NCBI GenBank assembly: GCA_963707905.1
Contig: CAVPSA010000053.1
Span: 166,169 to 230,168 of the forward strand
Source: DASXKD01 sp963707905
GTDB taxonomy: Bacteria > Actinomycetota > Actinomycetes > Streptosporangiales > Streptosporangiaceae
Length of the DNA stretch: 64,000 nucleotides
Direction: 5' to 3'
The position numbers and the translations under genes were made by a program. Below the pieces are notes generated by a model. The model was not told the origin of the DNA. It did no database searches and worked only from the letters and a program-made list of their open reading frames with translations. Below, piece by piece: positions 37,700 through 45,979 of this stretch. Numbering within the stretch: the stretch's first letter is position 1; each line of letters opens with the position of its first letter.

Positions 37700-38746
37700 A
37701 TGGCATCGCCCCAGATAAGGCTCGCCGTGATCGGCGGCGACGGGATCGGCCCCGAGGTCGTGGCCGAGGCGCTGAAGGTGCTCAAGGCAGCGGATGTGCC
37801 GTTCGAGGAAACCAGCTACGACCTGGGCGCCCACCGCTGGCACCGGACCGGCGAGACGCTCCCGGACGCGGTACTCGAGGAGATCCGCAGCCATGACGCC
37901 CTGCTGCTCGGCGCGGTCGGCGACCCGTCGGTGCCGAGCGGGGTCCTGGAGCGCGGGCTGCTGCTCCGGCTGCGGTTCGAACTCGACCAGTATGTGAACC
38001 TGCGGCCGGTGCGGCTGTACCCGGGGGTGGGCACTCCGCTGGCCGGGGTCCGGCCTGAGTCGGTCAACATGGTGGTCGTCAGGGAGGGCACCGAGGGCCC
38101 GTATTCGGGTGCGGGCGGGGTGCTGCGCAAGGGCACCGACGCCGAGGTCGCCACCCAGGAGAGCGTCAACACCAGTTACGGGGTCAGCCGCGTGGTCAGA
38201 TACGCGTTCGACCTGGCCGCCAAGCGTTCCCGGCAGCATCTCACCCTCGTGCACAAGACCAACGTGCTCACCTACGCCGGCGACCTGTGGCAGCGCACCG
38301 TGGACCAGACCGCCAAGGAATTCCCCGGCGTCTCCGTGGAATACGCCCACGTGGATGCCGCCTGCATGTTCCTGGTCACCCAGCCCGAGCGGTTCGACGT
38401 CATCGTGACCGACAACCTGTTCGGTGACATCCTCACCGACCTCGGCGCGGCCGTGGCCGGGGGGATCGGGCTGGCGGCGAGCGGGAACATCAACCCGGAG
38501 CGGACGGCGCCGAGCATGTTCGAGCCGGTGCACGGCAGCGCACCGGACATCGCAGGCAAACAGAAGGCCGACCCGACGGCGGCGATCCTGTCGGTCGCCA
38601 TGCTCTGTGAGCACCTGGGCTTCACCGCGGCCGCTACGAAGATCGAGCAGGCCGCGGCCGACGACCTGGTGGAACGCCAGGGTGCCTGGGCAGCCCGGTC
38701 GACCGCGGAGACCGGCGACGACATCGCGGAGCGAGTAACCGGCTAG
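37700..38746 (+). CDS. leuB: 3-isopropylmalate dehydrogenase
   Basis: LeuB oxidatively decarboxylates 3-isopropylmalate in leucine synthesis. The 348 residues include GGDGIGPEV at the N-terminus, the substrate Arg motif LLLRLRFELDQYVNLRPVRLYP, the Tyr in VVREGTEGPYSG, the Lys/Asp catalytic set (HKTNVL; VTDNLFGDILTDLGA) and EPVHGSAPDIAGK for NAD. The ATG has AAGG upstream. It is complete and followed by a strong hairpin. Confidence 0.94.
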   Translation: MASPQIRLAVIGGDGIGPEVVAEALKVLKAADVPFEETSYDLGAHRWHRTGETLPDAVLEEIRSHDALLLGAVGDPSVPSGVLERGLLLRLRFELDQYVNLRPVRLYPGVGTPLAGVRPESVNMVVVREGTEGPYSGAGGVLRKGTDAEVATQESVNTSYGVSRVVRYAFDLAAKRSRQHLTLVHKTNVLTYAGDLWQRTVDQTAKEFPGVSVEYAHVDAACMFLVTQPERFDVIVTDNLFGDILTDLGAAVAGGIGLAASGNINPERTAPSMFEPVHGSAPDIAGKQKADPTAAILSVAMLCEHLGFTAAATKIEQAAADDLVERQGAWAARSTAETGDDIAERVTG

Positions 38747-38795
38747 GCCCCGCCTGAGCGGGGCCGGGGTTAGCCTGGATCCGCGAGGCTAACCC
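38746..38795 (+). terminator. Two hairpins after leuB
   Basis: GGCCCCGC-CTGA-GCGGGGCC (38746-38765) is a perfect eight-pair stem starting at the last base of the leuB stop. GGGTTAGCC (38767-38775) with GGCTAACCC (38787-38795) is a second perfect stem. Together they separate leuB from ilvE. Confidence 0.65.
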
Positions 38796-38865
38796 ATGCG
38801 GAGATCGGTCAATGGTGGCTTAGCCGCGCGCCTGGCAACGGCGCCGGGGGGTAGGAAGGACTGCG

Positions 38866-39981
38866 ATGATCACGACCGGCAGCACCGACATCGGGTTCGA
38901 CGTGCACGTGAGCGACGCTCCGCTGGCGGCGGGCGAACGCGAGCGCATCCTGATCGCGCCGGGGTTCGGTGAAGTATTCACCGACCACATGATCACCATC
39001 CGCTGGGACGAGGGCCGCGGCTGGCACGATGCCCGGCTGGAGCCGTACGGCCCGTTCACCCTGGACCCGGCAACGTCGGTATTCCACTACGCGCAGGAGA
39101 TCTTCGAAGGGCTGAAGGCCTACCGGACCGGCAGCGGCGAGATCGTGGCGTTCCGCCCGCAGGCCAACGCCGCGAGGTTCAACCGCTCGGCGGCCCGCAT
39201 GGCCATGCCCGAATTGCCGGCCGAACTGTTCCTCAAGTCCCTCGAACTGCTCATCGCGCAGGACAGGGACTGGGTGCCCACGGCCCCGGAGCACAGCCTG
39301 TACCTGCGGCCCTTCATGATCGCGACGCAACGGGGGCTTGGCGTCAACCGCCCGTCGGCGTCCTACCTGTTCGCCGTCATCGCCTCACCGGCGGCGTCCT
39401 ACTTCCGCGGCGGCGTCCACCCGGTCACGGTCTGGCTGTCGGAGGAGTACACCCGGGCCGCTCCAGGCGGCACCGGCGAAGCCAAGTGCGGCGGCAACTA
39501 CGCCGCCTCGTTCGCCGGCCAGCAGCAGGCCACGCTGCACGGCTGTGACCAGGTGGTCTGGCTTGACGCCCTGGAGCACCGCCAGGTCGAGGAGATGGGC
39601 GGGATGAACCTGTTCTTCGTGTACGGGTCCGGCCCGCACGCGCGGCTGGTCACCCCGGCCCTGACCGGCACCCTGCTGCCCGGTGTCACCAGGGACACGC
39701 TGCTGAAGCTCGGCCCCGACCTGGGCATCCCGGCCGAGGAGGCGGCGGTGTCGGTGACCCAGTGGCAGGAGGGCTGCGCCTCCGGCGAGCTGACCGAGGT
39801 CTTCGCCTGCGGCACCGCCGCGGTGATCACCCCGGTGGGCAAGGTCAAGGGCCCGGCCGGTGAGTGGACGGTCGGCGACGGGAAGCCCGGCCCGGTGACC
39901 CTGCGGCTGCGCGACGAACTGCTCGGCATCCAGTACGGCCACCGCCCCGACCCCTACGGCTGGGTCTGCAAGCTCGCCTGA
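38866..39981 (+). CDS. ilvE: Branched-chain amino acid aminotransferase
   Basis: IlvE is the PLP enzyme of the last step to Val, Leu and Ile. Of its 371 residues, VFHYAQEIFEGLKAYRT, LYLRPFMIATQRGLGV and EAKCGGNYAASFAGQQQA (with the Schiff-base Lys) are class IV fold landmarks; EEMGGMNLFFVYG and GTLLPGVTRDTLLKL follow. The ATG has AGGAAGG upstream. Length is normal for actinobacterial IlvE. Confidence 0.94.
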   Translation: MITTGSTDIGFDVHVSDAPLAAGERERILIAPGFGEVFTDHMITIRWDEGRGWHDARLEPYGPFTLDPATSVFHYAQEIFEGLKAYRTGSGEIVAFRPQANAARFNRSAARMAMPELPAELFLKSLELLIAQDRDWVPTAPEHSLYLRPFMIATQRGLGVNRPSASYLFAVIASPAASYFRGGVHPVTVWLSEEYTRAAPGGTGEAKCGGNYAASFAGQQQATLHGCDQVVWLDALEHRQVEEMGGMNLFFVYGSGPHARLVTPALTGTLLPGVTRDTLLKLGPDLGIPAEEAAVSVTQWQEGCASGELTEVFACGTAAVITPVGKVKGPAGEWTVGDGKPGPVTLRLRDELLGIQYGHRPDPYGWVCKLA

Positions 39982-39989
39982 CGGATTCG

Positions 39990-40049
39990 TTTGTGGTCGT
40001 TGGCACACTCACCACATTCTTTTGTGGTCGCTGTGCCAGCGACCACAAA
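39990..40049 (+). terminator. Competing hairpins after ilvE
   Basis: The arm at 40033-40049 is complementary to 39990-40006 (TTTGTGGTCGTTGGCAC, 17 positions with one G-U) and its distal 13 bases also pair with 40021-40033 (TTTGTGGTCGCTG). Only one pairing can form. It begins nine bases after the ilvE stop and probably terminates transcription; the competition is unusual. Confidence 0.55.
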
Positions 40050-40480
40050 CATTCCCGCGCGGGGTGGGCGGGGTCTCAGCGAGGCGGCGGCGCGCCGGGG
40101 GTGACCAGGCCCGTTTCGTAGGCGATCACGACCAGCTGGGTGCGGTCGCGGGCCTGCAGCTTCATCAGCAGCCTGCCGACGTGGGTCTTGGCGGTGGCGG
40201 CGGACAGGCCCGACTGACCGCAGCACGAGATCACCGTAGCTGGCCGTCGGCCCGGCGGCGTCAGCCTGCAGGGTGACCCGCCCGGCTAACCCTGCGGGCG
40301 TAACCCTGGAGGCGCAGCCCGCGCGGCCAGCCCCGGGGCGCAGCAGCTCCGCCCGGTGCCCGCCGCGGGTGACCGCGGAATGCGGCCTGCGGGCCGACGA
40401 CGCGGGGCCATCGCCGCAGCGACAGTGGGGGCGTGACAAACCACGAGCTCACCAGCTCACCGCTCCCGGAGGTTCCGCCC
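40050..40480. other. Region holding only a regulator remnant
   Basis: Apart from the LuxR-type fragment on the minus strand (40076-40225), no gene is credible between ilvE and the ABC transporter. GGAGG at 40468-40472 is the ribosome site of the transporter ATPase gene. Confidence 0.4.
40076..40225 (-). pseudogene. Remnant of a LuxR/NarL-type response regulator
   Basis: The minus strand encodes GLSAATAKTHVGRLLMKLQA followed by RDRTQLVVIAYETGLVTPG and a stop. This is the recognition helix and C-terminal end of a NarL-type helix-turn-helix domain. The receiver domain and first half of the HTH are missing; upstream sequence does not continue the family. ABC-2 exporters are often next to such two-component systems, so this is likely the relic of the regulator of the adjacent transporter. 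Confidence 0.6.
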
Positions 40481-41379
40481 ATGTCCGTCATCCGTGTCAG
40501 TCACCTGACCAAACGCTACGGCCCGGTCCTCGCGGTGGACGATCTGTCGTTCGACGTCCACCCGGGCAAGGTCACCGGCTTCCTCGGCCCGAACGGCGCC
40601 GGGAAGACCACCACCCTGCGAATCCTGCTCGGCCTGGCCGCCCCGACGGCCGGCTCGGCCACGATCGGCGGGGCCGAATACCGCCGGCTGCCCGACCCGC
40701 TGCGCCAGGTCGGCGCCGCGCTGGACAGTAACACCTTCCATCCCGGCCGCAGCGCCACCCAGCACCTCAAGGTCATCGCCACGGCGGCCGGCCTCCCGCA
40801 CCGCCGGGTCGGCGAGGTGCTGGACCAGGTCGGGCTGTCCGGCGCCGCGGGCCGCAAGGTCGGCGGCTACTCGCTGGGCATGCGCCAGCGGCTCAGCCTG
40901 GCCGGCGCCCTGCTCGGCGACCCGGGCGTGCTCATCCTGGACGAGCCGCTGAACGGGCTCGACCCGGAGGGCATCCGCTGGATGCGCGGCCTGCTGCGGT
41001 CGCTCGCCAGCGAAGGCAGGACCGTGCTGGTCTCCAGCCACCTGCTGACCGAGGTTGCCCAGACGGTGGACGAGGTCGTCGTCCTCGCCGAGGGCCGCCT
41101 CATCGCCGAGACCACGCTGGCCGACCTGACCGGGCGCAGTTCGGTGACCCGGGCCCGCACCACCGACGCGGCCAGGCTCGCCGACGTCCTGCTGGCCGCC
41201 GGAATCCAGGTCCGCCTGGTGGACGGCACCACCGTGGAGGCCCGCGGCACCGACGCGACGCGGTCGGCCTGGCCGCCGCCGGGGCGGGCCTGCCCATCCT
41301 CGAACTGTCCCGGCACGACGAGGACCTCGAAACCCTCTTCTTCGACATGGTCAACGCCAGGCAGGAGGTGGCGGCATGA
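40481..41379 (+). CDS. ABC exporter ATP-binding protein, C-terminus frameshifted near 41261
   Basis: This is the ATPase of an ABC-2 export system. Walker A GPNGAGKTTT lies near residue 36, the signature in VGGYSLGMRQRLSLAGALLG, Walker B VLILDEPLNGLDPEG and the switch His in VSSHLLTEV. Start ATG 40481 has GGAGG at 40468-40472. The frame is lost near 41261 (after GTDAT), where one base appears to be missing; the alternative frame continues the family ending VGLAAAGAGLPILELSRHDE to the stop at 41379, which overlaps the permease frame (ATGA). Without correction the frame runs wrongly through the permease gene. About 300 residues after correction. Confidence 0.8.
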
Positions 41380-41429
41380 GCGCCGCAGCGGTTATCCGAT
41401 CTGGTCAGTCAACGGCAGGAGGTTACGCC

Positions 41430-42179
41430 ATGAACGCCACCCTGCGGCTCGCCCGAGCCGAGTTCCGGAAGCTCTTCACCACCCTCGCGGTCCCGGTCAC
41501 CGTCGCCCTCGCGGCCGTGTTCGCCGTCGGCAGCGTGCTCATCGACGCGGCGGTCGCAGGCAAGCCGGGCCAGCACCCCCTGGGCAGCGCCGCGGAGACC
41601 TATCAGATGCTCAAGTTCGGCCCCATCGTCGTGGTAGCCATGCTGATCCTCGGCATCCTTGTCGCGGGCGGCGAGTTCCGGCACCGCACCATCGTGCCGA
41701 CCCTGCTGGCCACGCCGCGGCGGGCCCGGGTGTTCGCGGTCAAGGTTGCCGTCATCGCGGTGTTCGGCGCGGTGTTCAGCGCGGCGATCTTCGGCCTGGG
41801 CCTGGGCACCATCGCCGGGGTGCTGGCGGCACATGGAATGCACACTCTGCCCGCGGCGGCCGGCCGGATGTATGTCGGCACGGTCATCGCCGGCATCTGC
41901 TTCGGGATGATCGGCGTCGCCCTCGGCGCGCTCACTCGCAACACCTTCGTCGCGATCATCGCGGCGGTCGGCTGGGCGCTGTTCGTCGAGGTGATCGCCC
42001 TGGGCAACGTGGCACCCAGCCTGGCAAAGTGGTTCCCGGTGTGGGCGTCCATCGGCCTGACCAACCCGCCCGAGCCCAACGTCCTGGCACCCGCGGCCGC
42101 CGGGCTGGTGCTGGCCGGTTACGCGGTGGCCATGCTGGTGGCCGCCAGCCGGACCACGATCCGGCGCGACATTGGCTAG
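41430..42179 (+). CDS. ABC-2 type exporter permease
   Basis: This 249-residue membrane protein is the partner of the upstream ATPase. RLARAEFRKLFTTLAVPVTVALAAVFAVG is a typical ABC-2 N-terminus and six hydrophobic helices follow, with GEFRHRTIVPTLLATPRRARVFAVK as the cytoplasmic loop. The ATG at 41430 with AGGAGG at 41415-41420 is better than the in-frame ATG at 41376. The cargo is unknown. Confidence 0.82.
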   Translation: MNATLRLARAEFRKLFTTLAVPVTVALAAVFAVGSVLIDAAVAGKPGQHPLGSAAETYQMLKFGPIVVVAMLILGILVAGGEFRHRTIVPTLLATPRRARVFAVKVAVIAVFGAVFSAAIFGLGLGTIAGVLAAHGMHTLPAAAGRMYVGTVIAGICFGMIGVALGALTRNTFVAIIAAVGWALFVEVIALGNVAPSLAKWFPVWASIGLTNPPEPNVLAPAAAGLVLAGYAVAMLVAASRTTIRRDIG

Positions 42180-42199
42180 GCCCTGTTGCCTCAGCCACC

Positions 42200-42245
42200 A
42201 TGGCCTAGCGGCTCTCGTGACGGGTCACGAGAGCCGCTAGGCCAT
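42200..42245. terminator. Perfect 22-bp inverted repeat after the ABC-2 operon
   Basis: Arms 42200-42221 and 42224-42245 are exactly complementary with a two-base centre (the core is CTAGCGGCTCTCGTGAC and its complement). It lies 20 bases after the permease stop, so it may act as a bidirectional terminator; such perfection also occurs at ends of small mobile repeats. Confidence 0.6.
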
Positions 42246-42340
42246 CGGGGGTGGTCCGAGGGCTGGCCTCCGGGAAGGCGGAGTGCTCCCCCGGGCTGGC
42301 AGGGCAGCCCAGACAGGCTGCCACCCCTTCGCAGGTAGAT

Positions 42341-42511
42341 CGCCACGCAGCCACGGTCTCGAATGGTGAGACATGCGTTTCGCCGCCGCGTATGGCATGT
42401 GCCAGACTAGAGCCGTGACGTGCGGCCGGATCATTATCGGCAGGCGCGCCGGCACCTAGCAGGCCCTCGGAGTTTCCCAGGCCCGCACCCGCCGGTGCGT
42501 AGACCTCTCGC
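42341..42511 (+). repeat. Direct repeat copy 1: orphan duplicate of the cimA leader
   Basis: This 171-base segment matches 49437-49607 with four mismatches. It contains the same leader frame (ATG 42373 or GTG 42415, stop at 42459) with an Ile-Ile-Ile codon run, but the bases after it differ, so the terminator hairpin and T-run are absent and no cimA follows. It marks the left edge of the 7.1-kb surface-protein block. Confidence 0.85.
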
Positions 42512-42524
42512 TGCTCTAGCTCCG

Positions 42525-42620
42525 GTCGCGCAGACCTTCCCGCTCGCCGAGATCGCGGAGGCGCACCGCGTCAGCGAGAACGGTCACGTGCGCGGGAAGC
42601 TAGTGCTGCTGGTCGGCTAA
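42525..42620 (+). pseudogene. Remnant of a zinc-type alcohol dehydrogenase/quinone oxidoreductase
   Basis: The frame ends AEIAEAHRVSENGHVRGKLVLLVG, the standard C-terminus of medium-chain NADPH:quinone oxidoreductases (HxxxExGHxxGKxVL pattern). The rest of the gene is missing because the cimA-leader repeat abuts it. It is a relic left at the repeat boundary. Confidence 0.6.
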
Positions 42621-43031
42621 TACGCCCGGCACGGCGCTGACCGCGGCCAGATCCACCTGTACACCGGATTGATCCGCGTGCTCGCCTAACGATGGCCCCG
42701 CGCGGGACCGCGCCTGTTGTGATTTCAGCCCGCACGGCGACGATGAGAGCTGATAACCGACAACAGCCATTAGCCGACAGCCTTCGGGCCCTCCTAGGCG
42801 GACTCGAAACAGCTCCTCTAAATGCAGTACTACAAGCGCCCAGAGAGGGGAGACTTCCCTGCCTTCCCGGCTTAATCTGCTCAGCGTAGGCAGGTTACGA
42901 CAGAGGCGGGGAAGCATGGAAATCCAGACCAGGAACGACCGCGCAGCGAGCGATAACACGTACGCGACGCGACCGGGCAGTGACCGCGAGAGACACACCG
43001 CACTGCCGACCTCGGATGCCCCTAAGGCGTG
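42621..43031. other. Gene-free stretch with AT-rich islands
   Basis: About 410 bases before the G1 peptidase gene hold no convincing gene. A short frame ending QIHLYTGLIRVLA near 42670 may be another relic. Base composition is less G+C-rich than the core regions. Confidence 0.35.
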
Positions 43032-43742
43032 ATGAGAATCATCACCGGCTTCGCAGTGCTAGCGATATCGGGTCGTTCCTGTTCGGGCTTCCCGCGGCGC
43101 CGATGGATGCTGCACTGGCAACATCAGCGTCGATTTCGCGGCGCAGCCGGACGCTGGTCGCCTCATCGACAATCTGGGCCGGATACGTGGTCCAGAAGGG
43201 CAGGTACACCAGCGTGTCTGCTTCCTGGACTCAACCTTCCGTCAAGGCCGGATCCACGCCGGCCTACGCATATCTCTGGGCCGGGCTGGACGGCTGGAGC
43301 AGCCGGGCGACGGACACGATCGAACAGGTTGGCACGGGCGCGGAGAGCGTGAACGGCCACACCGAGTACTGGGCCTGGTGGGAGATGTTCCCGGGCGGAC
43401 TGCATACCTTCAGAGACGCGACAGTCAGCTCAGGCGACCAGTTCATGAGCACCGTCACCTACCGGTCGGGGCGGTTTACCCTGACCCTTACCGACGCAAC
43501 GCAGCACTGGACGCGCAGCGTCACCAGGTCTGGCAGCGCCTACGGACGTCAGCGAGGTCATCGCTGAGGCTCCCACGAACGTGCTAGCCAACTTCGGCAC
43601 CGCGAGGTTCCACGGGATCACAGCCAACGGCTCCCGGATGAGGAGCCCGTTCCCGGTCACCCTGAAAATGAGGCGAGTGCTGGCTACCGTGTCGGCATTC
43701 CGGAACTCTAACTTCACCGCCACCTGGCGGCACAGTCGCTGA
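43032..43742 (+). pseudogene. Secreted G1-family (eqolisin-like) glutamic peptidase, frameshifted
   Basis: Family landmarks are WAGYVVQKGRYTSVSASWTQ, AYLWAGLDGW, IEQVGTGAE with the catalytic Gln, and YWAWWEMFPGG with the catalytic Glu. The N-terminus MRIITGFAVLA in one frame joins IGSFLFGLPAAPMDAALA in another (shift near 43068), forming a signal peptide; a second shift near 43540 moves the C-terminus to VIAEAPTNVLANFGTARFHG, which continues to the stop at 43742. Both catalytic residues are retained. G1 peptidases are acid-active secreted endopeptidases. It faces the sortase gene tail to tail, 17 bases apart. Confidence 0.72.
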
Positions 43743-43759
43743 CGCTCGCAGGGGCGGTG

Positions 43760-44483
43760 TCACAAGCCGGGCTTGCCGTTCGGTGCGCCGCTCTGGGCGG
43801 GCCGGTGGGACGCTTGGCTGATCCGGGCTTTCCCGGTGACTGTGACAAGCGAGGTGTAGACCACGACATTGGATAGATAGCTGCGGGTTTGAGTGTAGAA
43901 TGAGCCCCCGCAGGTGACAAGCTGCAGCCTGCTATAGCCACGGGATCCGTATACCAGGCGGGTTGGGAAATGCGTCTTTGGATACATCGCCACCGTGTTG
44001 ACCACGAAATGGGTAATTACGCCGTCAGCCAGCCTCACCTCGACCTTGTCCCCCGGCCGCAAGGACCGCAGCCGGAAGAACACCGCCGGACCCAGGTAGG
44101 AGTAGACGTGGCCCAGGATGACCGCCGAACCCACCTGGCCGGGTGATGGCCCAGCCGATACCACCCCGGTTCCTGAAAGTCAGTGGGCACCTGAGCGGTG
44201 CCGTCAGGATTGAGCCCGAGCCTGGACAGCGGCACTGTGAGGTCAATGGCTGGTACACGTAACCTGACCGGTATCGAGCGGGCCACTACCGGGCTCTCCG
44301 CACAGGGCGGTGCGGCTGGCCCGCCGGCCGCAGATGGCGAAACGGACGGGAAGCGGCAGGCCCGGGCAGCGAGTCCGGCCGGTCGCGCAGCCCTGCTCCG
44401 AGGCCCCCCGCGCCGGTGAGCAGCAGGACGATCGCCACCACCCACCAGCGTCCCGGCCAGTACCGGCTGTTCCCAGGCGGCAC
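43760..44483 (-). pseudogene. Sortase (class E/F-like), frameshifted
   Basis: A membrane anchor (WWVVAIVLLLTGAGGLGAG) starts at the GTG 44483. After a frame change near 44340 the catalytic domain begins with VARSIPVRLRVPAIDLTVPL, then DGTAQVPTDFQEPGWYRLG. A second shift near 44155, where a C-run seems one base short, leads to GQVGSAVILGHVYSYLGPAVF (catalytic His in LGH) and SRLQLVTCGG (catalytic Cys, TLxTC box) with the downstream Arg not clearly placed. It lies 34 bases after the DUF3494 protein that carries a sorting signal, which makes that protein its probable substrate. Length after correction is about 240 residues. Confidence 0.72.
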
Positions 44484-44517
44484 GGGGCAGCCATTTATCC
44501 GCGCCCAAGCTGACTTG

Positions 44518-45605
44518 TCAGCACCAGCGGACCGAGACGCGCCCCGTCCCGCGCGGGCAGGCCCCCGTCGCGCCGAATGGCCAGGCCCATCGCCGCCGCA
44601 GACCGGCGAGGGCCGCGGCGCCGATTCCCATCAGGACGGTGCTACCGGAGCGCAACGCCTCCCCGGCACCGGTCTGCGGAGGTCCCGAAGGAAACTGCTC
44701 TCCGCCTCCGCCTCCGCCGGTTCCGGTCGGTCCTGGGCTTGGCACCGGTGACCGGGAACCGGTCGGCCGCGGGGTTGGTGTTGGTGACCGGGAGCCGGTC
44801 GGTGACGGCGACGGCGACGGCGACCGGGTACCAGTCGGCGACGGTGAGGGCGACGGCGGCGGCGGCGGCTCTGAGCAGGATGGTGCTGTGATGGTGTTGG
44901 TATCGAGGGTGACCGCACCGTTTCTGGCCAGTACCCGCCCGGCGACGGTAGTTCCGGTTTGCACCGCTGCCGAGGTCAGCGCAGGATGCTGCCGACGAAC
45001 GTCGTGTTGGTGCCGAGCGTGGCAGAACTGCCCACCTGCCAGAACACGTTGCATGCCTGGGCACCGTTGATCAGGCTGACCGTGCTGTTCGATGCGGTGG
45101 TCAGGGTGGAATCCCATCTGAAAGATGAACACCGCGTTCGGATCACCCTGGACGTACAGGGTCACCGTGCCGGTCAAGCCCATCGAGGAGGCCGCGTGGT
45201 ACACGCCAGGGTCCAAGGTCTGGCCGCCGAGGTCGGTGGAGACCACAGTGAACGGGATGCGTCCCGCGCATCGTTGTACGCGGTGATCAGATCGGTCTGG
45301 GCCTGGAGCGCGACGGCGTCAGCGATGTGTTGGGTACCGTTGATGACCACCCCCGGCGGGAAACCGGTCACCGCGCTGCCCGGGCTGACACCCAGATCCC
45401 CGCTGATGACCGAAGGACCGGTATTGGTGACGGTGCTGCCCGCCAGCACGGCGAACGGCGTGGCCGTTCCCAGCCCCACCGGGGGCTGCGCCGCCCATGC
45501 CGGCGTCATCCCCATCAGGATCACAATTGCCGCGGCAGCACCAACCGCCAGCACGAGCCGACGGCGCACACGACGTGTGCTAGTCAAATGAATGACCGAT
45601 GTCAT
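44518..45605 (-). pseudogene. DUF3494 (ice-binding-like) surface protein with a sortase signal, frameshifted
   Basis: The signal peptide (LVLAVGAAAAIVILMGMTPAWA) precedes a DUF3494 beta-solenoid: PFAVLAGSTVTNTGPSVISG, LGVSPGSAVTGFPPG, then TDLGGQTLDPGVYHAASSMG and VFIFQMGSTLTT. Frame changes near 45250, 45115 and 44975 interrupt it, but the solenoid sequence resumes each time. After NGAVTLDTNTITAPSC a Pro/Ser/Thr stalk follows (repeated PSPSPTGTRS-like units), then PPQTG, a hydrophobic stretch (VLMGIGAAALAGL) and RRR: a sortase signal. The protein would be wall-anchored by the neighbouring sortase. DUF3494 proteins bind ice or serve as adhesins; which applies is unknown. Confidence 0.75.
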
Positions 45606-45979
45606 GAAATGCCCCCCCGCATCAACGACCATCGGTGGTTACCTTACCCCCCGAATAACAAGAACAGCGCCCGCGTTCGGAAGCGTGTCTGACATAAGCC
45701 GGCAACGCGAAATGTAATCGCTGGAACAAACTGCGACGATTGAAACCAAATCACCTTCTGAGCTAACAGGCTTGCGCGGCCCTGCCCGGGCTGCCGTCAG
45801 ATCTGCCCGCGTATGGATGACGCTCATGGATGGTTTGACCTGGGACGTTGAGGTGGTATGAGTTTGGTTCGACTGGGGGCGCACCAGTGAATGGACACGA
45901 AACCGGACGTTCCGGCTGCTGCCTCCGCGTGACAGCTTTGGCGTATCCGGCATCCTTCTACGGGAGAAAGATCCGCTCA
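45606..45979. promoter_or_regulatory. Divergent intergenic region of the two DUF3494 genes
   Basis: About 370 bases, visibly poorer in G+C than the window average, separate two divergent DUF3494 genes and should hold both promoters. GGGAGAAAG near 45962 is the ribosome site for the plus-strand gene. No clear operator or gene is seen. Confidence 0.45.

Noticed and set aside
40433..42208. A single 591-codon protein across the ABC ATPase and permease
   Set aside because: The second half is the wrong frame of the permease gene; a one-base change near 41261 explains the run-on.
44577..44891. Plus-strand frame rich in Thr-Gly-Arg-Ser repeats
   Set aside because: It is the complement of the Pro/Ser stalk-coding DNA of the DUF3494 protein on the minus strand.
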